Assembly: GCA_045648175.1 (NCBI GenBank)
Contig: JAZRNN010000078.1
Coordinates: 1 to 24,626, forward strand
Origin: SIG440 sp045648175
Lineage (GTDB): Bacteria; Bacillota; Clostridia; Monoglobales; Monoglobaceae
Length of the DNA stretch: 24,626 nt
Direction: 5' to 3'
The notes under the pieces were generated by a model. The model was given only the letters and a program-made list of their open reading frames with translations. It did not search any database and was not told where the DNA came from. The translations under genes were made by a program, and so were the position numbers. Of the stretch, positions 16,278 to 22,274 are shown one piece after another; position 1 is the first letter of the stretch, and each line of letters starts with the position of its first letter.

Positions 16278-16982
16278 TTATTTTACAATAGTTCCGATTT
16301 CTTCGCCCTGAATTGCTCTCTTAATATTTTCTGGGTCATTAAGGCCAAAAACCAGAATGGGAATGTTGTTGTCCATACAAAGAGATGTAGCCGTTGAATC
16401 CATAACGCCAAGCCCGCGGTTGAGAACATCAATATAGCTGAGGCTGTCAAGCTTAACAGCGTTGGGATTTATATTGGGGTCACTATCATAAACTGCATCA
16501 ACCTTCTTTGCAAGAAGGATAATTTCTGCATCAATCTCGGCAGCACGAAGCGCCGCTGTTGTATCAGTTGAGAAGAACGGGTTGCCTGTTCCGCAAGCAA
16601 AAATAACTACTCTTCCCTTATCCAGATGACGCATTGCCTTAAGCCTGATATAAGGCTCCGCAATCTGTCTCATCTCAATTGCGGTCTGCACACGTGCCGC
16701 AACACCCTGCTGTTCAAGGGCATCAAGCAAAGCAAGAGAGTTGATAACTGTTGCCAGCATACCCATATGGTCTGCACGGCTTCTGTCCATTCCTTCGCCG
16801 GTTCTGCCTCTCCAGAAATTGCCGCCGCCTACAACAATGGCAATTTCACAACCCATCTCAGAACATTCCTTAATTTTTTCCGCAATGCTTGTAACGGTTG
16901 CACTGTCAAGGCCAAAACCCTTTTCACCCGCCAGGGCTTCGCCGCTGATTTTAAGCATCACTCTTTTGTATTTTACTGCCAT
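16278..16982 (-). CDS. pyrH: UMP kinase
   Basis: Amino-acid-kinase-fold enzyme phosphorylating UMP to UDP, usually activated by GTP and inhibited by UTP. Length is 234 residues. Seen: LKISGEALAGEKGFG near 10-24, IVVGGGNFWRGR (49-60), RADHMGMLATVINSLAL (69-85) and GTGNPFFSTDTTAALRA. GGAGG stands 8 nt before the ATG at 16980-16982. Usually rpsB and tsf precede pyrH; here a membrane protein of unknown function does, 57 bp upstream. Confidence 0.97.
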   Translation of the reverse strand: MAVKYKRVMLKISGEALAGEKGFGLDSATVTSIAEKIKECSEMGCEIAIVVGGGNFWRGRTGEGMDRSRADHMGMLATVINSLALLDALEQQGVAARVQTAIEMRQIAEPYIRLKAMRHLDKGRVVIFACGTGNPFFSTDTTAALRAAEIDAEIILLAKKVDAVYDSDPNINPNAVKLDSLSYIDVLNRGLGVMDSTATSLCMDNNIPILVFGLNDPENIKRAIQGEEIGTIVK

Positions 16983-17039
16983 AGGTTTTCCTCCATAGAA
17001 AAATTATTTTTACGCAAGGCTCACCGCCCTGATTTATAC

Positions 17040-17558
17040 TTATTCCGAAATGTCAATAACCGTAATGTCAGGCTCAACCTCGGGTTCAAAGCCGCCTTCG
17101 GGAGTTGTCACGGTATCGGGTGTAAATTCTTCACCGTCGGCTACTTCAGTATTACCTTCATTGTCTGTATGATTGCTATCTGCATTAGGTTTAGTTTCTT
17201 CTTCAACCGAAGTTTCTGCAGAGGTAGTTGTTGACGGCCTTTTAACAGGCTCCGACGGGGTGGTTGACACTGGGGTGTCTACCATCTGAGGTGCCGGGGT
17301 GTTGACATTATTTTTGTACTTTTCAACCGTCGCATTAAGATATTCAACCTCGTCTTCAAGGGTCTGTACCTGGGTTTTAAGTTCTTCGTTCTCGCTTGCA
17401 ACATCGTCGCTTTCAAAAGCAGAAAAGCTTATAGGATTTATAATAAGACTAAAGGAAAGGAAAAACGACACAACAAAAACAAGTACTGTACCAAAAACAA
17501 TTCCCGTCCCCAGTAAAATCTTTTTTGTTTTTACAGATATATGTGATTTGCCACTCAT
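17040..17558 (-). CDS. Single-pass membrane protein with coiled coil and acidic Thr/Pro-rich tail, function unknown
   Basis: Not recognised. From the chosen start it is 172 residues: a short basic N-terminus, one membrane helix (ILLGTGIVFGTVLVFVVSFF, about 14-33), then an extracytoplasmic heptad region (SENEELKTQVQTLEDEVEYL) of about 30 residues, and a low-complexity tail rich in Pro, Thr, Ser, Glu and Asp to the end. The build resembles FtsL/DivIC-type or wall-spanning accessory proteins, but no motif proves this. The start is uncertain: GTG 17583-17585, ATG 17568-17570 and ATG 17556-17558 share the frame. The only Shine-Dalgarno (AGAAAGG, 17573-17579) is 2 nt before the second and 14 nt before the third. 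It heads the pyrH operon and is preceded by a long structured leader that buries that site. Confidence 0.75.
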   Translation of the reverse strand: MSGKSHISVKTKKILLGTGIVFGTVLVFVVSFFLSFSLIINPISFSAFESDDVASENEELKTQVQTLEDEVEYLNATVEKYKNNVNTPAPQMVDTPVSTTPSEPVKRPSTTTSAETSVEEETKPNADSNHTDNEGNTEVADGEEFTPDTVTTPEGGFEPEVEPDITVIDISE

Positions 17559-17572
17559 GTTAATTCCCATAG

Positions 17573-17761
17573 CCTTTCTGCCCACAAATAGTAACTAATA
17601 GCGACACGCATCTCTTCGTGGGCAGAGAAGGTGTGTAATGGGATTTATGTACATCTCCGTTTTGTGCCTTTTAGGTACAAAGGCTCGGCGGTGCAACAAA
17701 TTCCGCCGGAGGCTTAACGTAATCTTCACGTTATAGACTCCTCTTTAAAGATAATCTTATT
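17573..17761 (-). promoter_or_regulatory. Structured 5' leader (candidate cis-regulatory RNA) before the pyrH operon
   Basis: About 190 nt between the promoter at 17768-17796 and the membrane-protein gene; this plus two promoters fills the gene-free stretch 17586-17931. Helices in minus-strand RNA: hairpin 17715-17733 (6 bp); hairpin 17686-17708 (CGGCGG/CCGCCG); hairpin 17666-17684 (GCCUUU/AAAGGC); a closing helix 17655-17659 with 17707-17711; and a 13-bp helix with one bulge, 17573-17585 with 17618-17631, loop 32 nt, whose 3' arm contains the Shine-Dalgarno AGAAAGG. Bases 17709-17711 can instead pair with 17740-17743, so two folds compete. No match to known T-box, cobalamin, SAM, FMN, TPP, lysine, glycine, c-di-GMP or M-box cores was recognised. 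A stand-alone ncRNA is the alternative. Confidence 0.55.
17595..17729 (-). CDS. Possible 44-residue leader ORF inside the structured leader
   Basis: GTG start at 17727-17729 with AGAGGAG (17738-17744) exactly 8 nt upstream, and a TAG stop at 17595-17597. The peptide would be very basic: eight Arg, several His and Lys, for example LHRRAF and CPRRDACRY. The stop is in the same frame as the downstream membrane-protein gene, four codons before its GTG. The composition follows from GC-rich stem arms and has no recognisable domain, so it may be a leader peptide, a real small protein or only a by-product of RNA structure. Confidence 0.25.
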   Translation of the reverse strand: MKITLSLRRNLLHRRAFVPKRHKTEMYINPITHLLCPRRDACRY

Positions 17762-17767
17762 TATAAA

Positions 17768-17796
17768 AGTATAACATATCTTTATAAACTATTCAA
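17768..17796 (-). promoter_or_regulatory. Sigma-A promoter for the leader and pyrH operon
   Basis: Minus strand TTGAAT (17791-17796), a 17-bp spacer and TATACT (17768-17773) with an extended TG (TGTTATACT). Predicted start near 17761. The nearest downstream gene start is about 200 nt away. Confidence 0.7.
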
Positions 17797-17852
17797 GAGA
17801 AAAATTATTTTTTATACCGAAAAAATGTAAAGTCCTGAAATGCGGTGCTTTC

Positions 17853-17881
17853 TTGACAAAATCTTATGATTGTGCCATAAT
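17853..17881 (+). promoter_or_regulatory. Sigma-A promoter for the ytvI-like gene
   Basis: TTGACA (17853-17858), a 17-bp spacer and CATAAT (17876-17881). Predicted start near 17888, about 44 nt before the ATG. It lies back to back with the promoter of the minus-strand leader, 57 bp apart. Confidence 0.72.
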
Positions 17882-17931
17882 AAATAATACGATATTTGTG
17901 TTTAAATTCTTTGGAAAGGAAGTTATTTTAT

Positions 17932-19017
17932 ATGCAAAACGAACGTCTCGAAAAACGCAAGGAATTTATTATCAATACAGCATATATTGCTCTTGTTGCC
18001 GTGCTGACTCTTTTAGGTTTAAAATATGCCGCAAAGTGGCTTATGCCCTTTATTGTAGGCTTTGTTATTGCCCTGTCTGTCAATGCACCCGTCAGCGCAA
18101 TATTCAAGCGGATTAAAATTAATCGCAAACTCTGTGCAGTTATTGTTCTTGTTGTCGAGTATGCTTTGATTGTTTTACTTGTATGGGGGCTTGGTTCAAA
18201 AATATACAACTCTCTTAAAGACCTGTTTTTAAATATGCCCGCATATTATGACAACAGTATACAGCCGTTTCTTCTTTGGCTTAACAAAATCATCGCAGAT
18301 TTAACAGCAAATATATCACCTGATACTTTGAATCAAATATACAATGTGCTTGAAAGTGCAATAGACTCAATACGTGATTTTGTCATTACTATGTCTGCAT
18401 CTATGGGCAAGCTTCTTGCAAGCACAACTACAAAACTGCCATTCTACCTTATATCTTTTGTGTTTGCAATTTTATCATCTGTGTTTATCAGTATGGACTA
18501 TAGCAGCATTATTTCTTTTATCAGAAAACAGCTTCCGCCTAAATTTGCAGGATTTTTAGGTGACGCAAAAGAACATTTAGGCAAAACAATCCTTCGTTAT
18601 CTGCGTGCCTATCTTATAATCTGGATTCTTACCTTTGCGGAGCTTTCAATAGGACTTTCAATACTGAAAATCGAAAGTGCCATAGGAATTGCCGCACTTG
18701 TTGCTTTTGCCGATGTCTTTCCTGTTATCGGCACGGGCGGAATTCTTATCCCCTGGTCAATCTTTTCGCTGATAACCCGCAATTACTACGTTGCAATCGG
18801 TCTTATAATTATTTATCTTATTGTTCTGGTTGTACGAAACTTTGCCGAGCCTAAAATCGTGGGCGACCAGTTGGGTCTGCATCCTCTTGTTACACTGATT
18901 GCTATTTATCTTGGTTATCTGTGGATGGGCGTTGGCGGAATGATTATTCTCCCCATAAGCCTGACAATTCTTATAGGGCTTCACAAAAGCGGTAAAATCA
19001 AGCTGTGGAAGGATTAA
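17932..19017 (+). CDS. ytvI: AI-2E-family membrane protein, YtvI-type (sporulation)
   Basis: Polytopic membrane protein of the AI-2 exporter superfamily. Length is 361 residues with about seven or eight hydrophobic segments; an amphipathic loop region lies at about 95-145. The C-terminal signature FADVFPVIGTGGILIPW, followed by RNFAEPKIVGDQLGLHPLVTL, is the hallmark of the family and closest to YtvI, a sporulation integral membrane protein of unknown transport substrate. The start is ATG 17932-17934, with GGAAAGGAAG 9-12 nt upstream; an earlier in-frame TTG at 17896 precedes that site and is rejected. It shares a transcript with the dehydrogenase gene, 19 bp downstream. Assignment to YtvI rather than another AI-2E member is by pattern only. 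Confidence 0.82.
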   Translation: MQNERLEKRKEFIINTAYIALVAVLTLLGLKYAAKWLMPFIVGFVIALSVNAPVSAIFKRIKINRKLCAVIVLVVEYALIVLLVWGLGSKIYNSLKDLFLNMPAYYDNSIQPFLLWLNKIIADLTANISPDTLNQIYNVLESAIDSIRDFVITMSASMGKLLASTTTKLPFYLISFVFAILSSVFISMDYSSIISFIRKQLPPKFAGFLGDAKEHLGKTILRYLRAYLIIWILTFAELSIGLSILKIESAIGIAALVAFADVFPVIGTGGILIPWSIFSLITRNYYVAIGLIIIYLIVLVVRNFAEPKIVGDQLGLHPLVTLIAIYLGYLWMGVGGMIILPISLTILIGLHKSGKIKLWKD

Positions 19018-19036
19018 TTTAAAGGAGAACCGCACA

Positions 19037-19981
19037 ATGAAAATAGCAATTCTTGATAAATCAACTCTTGGTGCAGATATTGACATTTCGCCCATACGGG
19101 CTTTAGGAGAGGCAACAGAATATCCCAGCACAACTCCTGAAGAAATGTCAGAACATATCGGTGATGCCGATGTGATAGTTATCAACAAAGTAAAGTGCAA
19201 TGAAGCCACTTTGAAAAATTCCCTAAATCTAAAACTAATCTGCGTTGCGGCAACAGGCTATGACAACATTGACCTTGAATACTGCAAAAGCCGTGGCATT
19301 GGTCTTTGCAACGTGCCCGGATATTCCACCGACAGCGTTGCACAGGTATCGGTTGCAATGGCAATGTCGCTTGCCACACACCTTACCGAATACCGAAGTT
19401 TTGTAAACTCAGGTAAATATACGGAATCAGGCGTTGCCAACTGTCTTGTACCCGTCTTTCACGAAATGAGTTCTCTTACCTGGGGCGTTGTCGGCGGTGG
19501 AGAAATAGGTACAAAGGTTGCCGAAATTGCCAATGCTATAGGTTGCAAAGTTATGGTGTGCCGCCGCAAGCAGGAAGGCAGCTTCCCCCTTGCAGACGTT
19601 GACACCATATGCCGCGAATGTGACATCATTTCACTCCACATTCCGCTTTCCGACAGCACACGCAACCTTATAACCCGCAGCCGAATTGAGTCAATGAAAC
19701 AGGGTGCCGTTGTCATAAATACCGCAAGGGGTGCCGTTGCAGATGAGGCCGCACTTGCCGATGCGGCAAAAAACGGAAAGATTTTGCTTGGCTGTGATGT
19801 ATATTCCACCGAACCATTTGATAAAAATCATCCCTTTCACGAAATTAAAGACCTTGACAACGTACTTCTCACACCGCATATGGCGTGGGGCGCGTATGAA
19901 TCACGTATGCGGTGCGTGAAAATTATATCAGAAAATATACAATGGTTTTTCCGTGGTAAAGAGCAAAACAGGATAGTATAA
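19037..19981 (+). CDS. D-isomer-specific 2-hydroxyacid dehydrogenase
   Basis: NAD(P)-dependent oxidoreductase interconverting 2-oxo and D-2-hydroxy acids (glycerate, hydroxypyruvate or a related substrate). Length is 314 residues. Seen: AATGYDNIDL (71-80), the Rossmann motif GVVGGGEIG (150-158), catalytic R231 (NTARG), E259 (STEP) and H281 (TPHMAW), in the family's order. The residues after beta-2 are CRRKQE (175-180) with no acidic residue, which in this family points to NADPH rather than NADH. GGAG precedes the ATG at 19037-19039. It follows the ytvI-like gene by 19 bp, likely as one transcript, and ends at an intrinsic terminator. The substrate cannot be read. Confidence 0.9.
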   Translation: MKIAILDKSTLGADIDISPIRALGEATEYPSTTPEEMSEHIGDADVIVINKVKCNEATLKNSLNLKLICVAATGYDNIDLEYCKSRGIGLCNVPGYSTDSVAQVSVAMAMSLATHLTEYRSFVNSGKYTESGVANCLVPVFHEMSSLTWGVVGGGEIGTKVAEIANAIGCKVMVCRRKQEGSFPLADVDTICRECDIISLHIPLSDSTRNLITRSRIESMKQGAVVINTARGAVADEAALADAAKNGKILLGCDVYSTEPFDKNHPFHEIKDLDNVLLTPHMAWGAYESRMRCVKIISENIQWFFRGKEQNRIV

Positions 19982-19986
19982 CATAC

Positions 19987-20007
19987 AAGCTCCCTTAACG
20001 GGAGCTT
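19987..20007 (+). terminator. Intrinsic terminator after the dehydrogenase
   Basis: AAGCTCCC (19987-19994), loop TTAAC, GGGAGCTT (20000-20007), then TTGTTTAATATTTT. An 8-bp stem six bases after the stop, with a U-rich tail on the plus strand. The minus-strand tail is poor, so it is read mainly one way. Confidence 0.78.
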
Positions 20008-20019
20008 TTGTTTAATATT

Positions 20020-20988
20020 TTACAATGTGCAAACTGCCGCTGCCCATTCACCCATAGAGCGGACCTCTTTCACTATAAGACCTGAATTTTCAAGTGCGGC
20101 AATAACTTCGTCCTTTCGGTCAATAATTATTCCCGAGCAGATAAACACGCCGTCTTTCTTCATAAAATCCTTCACAAACCCTGACAGTGCGATAATTACA
20201 TCTGCAACAATGTTCGCAAGAACGATTTCATATTTACTTTCGGCAAGCTTTGAATATAAATCTTTATCTGTTGTGATATCACCGTCATAGCCGTGATAAA
20301 TCTCACGGGGCAAGCCATTAAGTGCCAGATTGGAATATGCAACCTCAACCGCCATTGGGTCGATATCAACAGCCGTTGCATCACCTGCGCCAAGGAGCAG
20401 AGCGATAACCGAAAGAATCCCCGAGCCGCAACCAAGGTCAAGCACCTTGTCGCCTTGCTTTACGTATTTTTCAATCTCTTCAATACACATTTTTGTACTT
20501 TCGTGAGAGCCTGTGCCAAAGCTCATACCCGGATTAATCAGAAATTTCACTCTGTCATTTTGGGGAACATCGGTCTCCCATTCGGGAACAACAAGAACAC
20601 GCTTGCCGATTTCCAACGGCTTAAAGTATTGCTTCCAGTTTTCAGACCAATCCTCGTCCTTCATATTTTCGGTGAGTATATTAAGGCTACCGAAGATACC
20701 TTCCGCATCGGCTTTGCGAAGCTCGTCAACAGCACTCTTTACCAGACTCAACTGTGCAAGACCTTCCTCGTCTTTTGAAAAATATATTGTTATACAGCTG
20801 TCCGCATCCTTTAATTTTTCAAGCTCCTCATCAACGTAATCCCAATACTTGCGGTTATTTTCGAGAAACTCTTTAAAATCTTCCTTGTCACTGATCTCAA
20901 TGCCTGTTATACCCATATCATAAAGCACTCCGCATACTGGGTCAATGCCTTCGTTGGTGGTTGTGATTTTAATTTGTATCCAATCCAT
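20020..20988 (-). CDS. prmA: Ribosomal protein L11 methyltransferase
   Basis: SAM-dependent trimethylation of ribosomal protein L11. From the chosen start it has 322 residues. Seen: an N-terminal substrate-binding domain beginning MDWIQIKITTTNEG, PEWE (near 160), FLINPGMSFGTGSHESTKMC, then VLDLGCGSGILSVIALLLGA as motif I, VDIDPMAVEVA, and the catalytic-type LANIVADVI. The start is ATG 20986-20988 with GAGGAG 6-8 nt upstream; a frame from 21033 would translate through an intergenic hairpin. It follows dnaJ, the usual Firmicute order dnaK-dnaJ-prmA. Confidence 0.94.
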   Translation of the reverse strand: MDWIQIKITTTNEGIDPVCGVLYDMGITGIEISDKEDFKEFLENNRKYWDYVDEELEKLKDADSCITIYFSKDEEGLAQLSLVKSAVDELRKADAEGIFGSLNILTENMKDEDWSENWKQYFKPLEIGKRVLVVPEWETDVPQNDRVKFLINPGMSFGTGSHESTKMCIEEIEKYVKQGDKVLDLGCGSGILSVIALLLGAGDATAVDIDPMAVEVAYSNLALNGLPREIYHGYDGDITTDKDLYSKLAESKYEIVLANIVADVIIALSGFVKDFMKKDGVFICSGIIIDRKDEVIAALENSGLIVKEVRSMGEWAAAVCTL

Positions 20989-21012
20989 AATTTTCTCCTC
21001 ACTAACATATAA

Positions 21013-21031
21013 GGGAGGATAAAATCCTCCC
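21013..21031 (-). terminator. Hairpin between dnaJ and prmA
   Basis: Perfect 8-bp stem GGGAGGAT/ATCCTCCC with a 3-nt loop, 9 bp after the dnaJ stop. The tail on the minus strand is UUAUAUG, too poor for efficient termination. Probably an intercistronic stem that trims or stabilises mRNA. Confidence 0.45.
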
Positions 21032-21039
21032 ATAAAACG

Positions 21040-22194
21040 TTACTTTAAAAAGTCTTTTACTTTATCAAAAAAGCTTTTTCTTTCTTTATATTTCCCCGGC
21101 TCGACATTTTCGTCAAACTGCATTAAAATTTCCTTTTGTTTATCTGATAAATTCTTGGGAATTTCAATATTAATCTTCACATACTGGTCGCCACGAGCAC
21201 CGTTGCCGTGAAGTCTGGGGACACCCTTGCCCTTAAGACGGAATACTGTGCCTGTCTGTGTTCCCTCGGGAATGTTGTATTTCACCTTGCCGTCAATGGT
21301 AGGAACCTCTACCTCGGCACCCAAAGTTGCCTCAACAAAGGTTATCGGAAAGTCACAAAGAATATCATATCCCTGACGTGTAAATATTTTGTGTTTCTTT
21401 ACACGGGTAACAACCAAAAGGTCGCCGTTTGGGCCGCCATTTTTGCCTGCATCCGCCTGACCGCTTACCGAAATAATCTGTTCGTTATCAATACCTGCAG
21501 GGATTTTAACCTTAACCTTACGGCTTTTGCGAACTGTGCCGTCACCGCGACAATCCTTGCAAGGGTTAGGGATAACTTTGCCCGTTCCGCCACAGGTTGA
21601 ACAGGGTCTTGAACTTTGGAAACTGCCAAACGCTGTACGTTGTACGGTTGTAACCTGACCTGTACCGTGACAAACACTACATGTTGCAGCGGATGTTCCG
21701 GGTTCAGCACCACTGCCGCCACAGGTGTCGCATTTTTCCATGCGGTTAACATTCATTTCAATCTCGCAGCCAAAGCAAGCCTGCTCAAATGTCAAATCGA
21801 TGTTATATCTCAAATCTCTGCCCTTTTGGGGAGCATTTGGATTACGTCTTGACTGACCGCCACCAAAGCCACCACCAAAGAAAGACCCAAAAATATCTTC
21901 AAAACCGCCAAAACCGCCGAAATCACCGTAACCGCCATAACCGCCTGCCCCAGCTTGTGGGTCAACACCGGCATGACCAAACTGGTCGTACCTTTGTTTT
22001 TTGTCGGCATCGCTGAGAATTTCATAGGCCTCGGAGGCTTCCTTAAACTTTTCTTCAGCAACCTTTGCCTTTTCACCAGGATTAAGGTCGGGGTGATATT
22101 TTTTTGCCAGCTTTCGGTATGCTTTTTTTATCTCATCTGCTGATGCGCTTTTGTCAACGCCCAGCACCTCATAATAATCTCGTTTTTCTGCCAA
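21040..22194 (-). CDS. dnaJ: Chaperone protein DnaJ (Hsp40)
   Basis: J-domain co-chaperone that delivers clients to DnaK and stimulates its ATPase. From the chosen start it has 384 residues. Seen: the J domain with RDYYEVLGVDKSA and the catalytic HPD in KYHPDLNPG, a Gly/Phe-rich linker (repeats of GGYG, GGFGG), four zinc-binding CxxCxGxG repeats (CDTCGGSG, CSVCHGTG, CSTCGGTG, CKDCRGDG), and C-terminal client domains. The start is TTG at 22192-22194, because the protein then begins MAEKRDYYEVLG as in other DnaJ proteins and GGTGA lies 5-6 nt upstream; a frame from 22206 has no ribosome binding site. Followed by prmA and preceded by dnaK, 80 bp away. Confidence 0.95.
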   Translation of the reverse strand: MAEKRDYYEVLGVDKSASADEIKKAYRKLAKKYHPDLNPGEKAKVAEEKFKEASEAYEILSDADKKQRYDQFGHAGVDPQAGAGGYGGYGDFGGFGGFEDIFGSFFGGGFGGGQSRRNPNAPQKGRDLRYNIDLTFEQACFGCEIEMNVNRMEKCDTCGGSGAEPGTSAATCSVCHGTGQVTTVQRTAFGSFQSSRPCSTCGGTGKVIPNPCKDCRGDGTVRKSRKVKVKIPAGIDNEQIISVSGQADAGKNGGPNGDLLVVTRVKKHKIFTRQGYDILCDFPITFVEATLGAEVEVPTIDGKVKYNIPEGTQTGTVFRLKGKGVPRLHGNGARGDQYVKINIEIPKNLSDKQKEILMQFDENVEPGKYKERKSFFDKVKDFLK

Positions 22195-22239
22195 ATCTGT
22201 CACCAACTGTCTGTTTCAATTTTTTGCAAAACTGCATAC

Positions 22240-22261
22240 GGGAGGGCACAGAGGCCCTCCC
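22240..22261 (-). terminator. Hairpin after dnaK (GGGAGGGC stem)
   Basis: GGGAGGGC/GCCCTCCC, an 8-bp stem with a 6-nt loop, 13 bp after the dnaK stop and before dnaJ. Minus strand reads GTAGGGGAGGGCCTCTG, a form that I recall as a recurrent short palindrome in gut Clostridia. The downstream tail GTATGCAGTTTTG is not a good U-tract, so it may be an attenuator or stability element lowering DnaJ relative to DnaK. Confidence 0.5.
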
Positions 22262-22274
22262 CTACAATTTTCAA

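Noticed and set aside
16626..17234. Plus-strand ORF of 202 codons opposite pyrH
   Set aside because: Antisense to conserved pyrH and the following gene; no ribosome binding site.
17586..17761. T-box, SAM, TPP, FMN, cobalamin, M-box, c-di-AMP or c-di-GMP riboswitch
   Set aside because: None of the conserved core sequences is present; only an unassigned structured leader can be claimed.
20989..21033. Longer prmA N-terminus (MGGFYPPLYVSEEKI)
   Set aside because: It would translate the intergenic hairpin, and GAGGAG favours ATG at 20986-20988.
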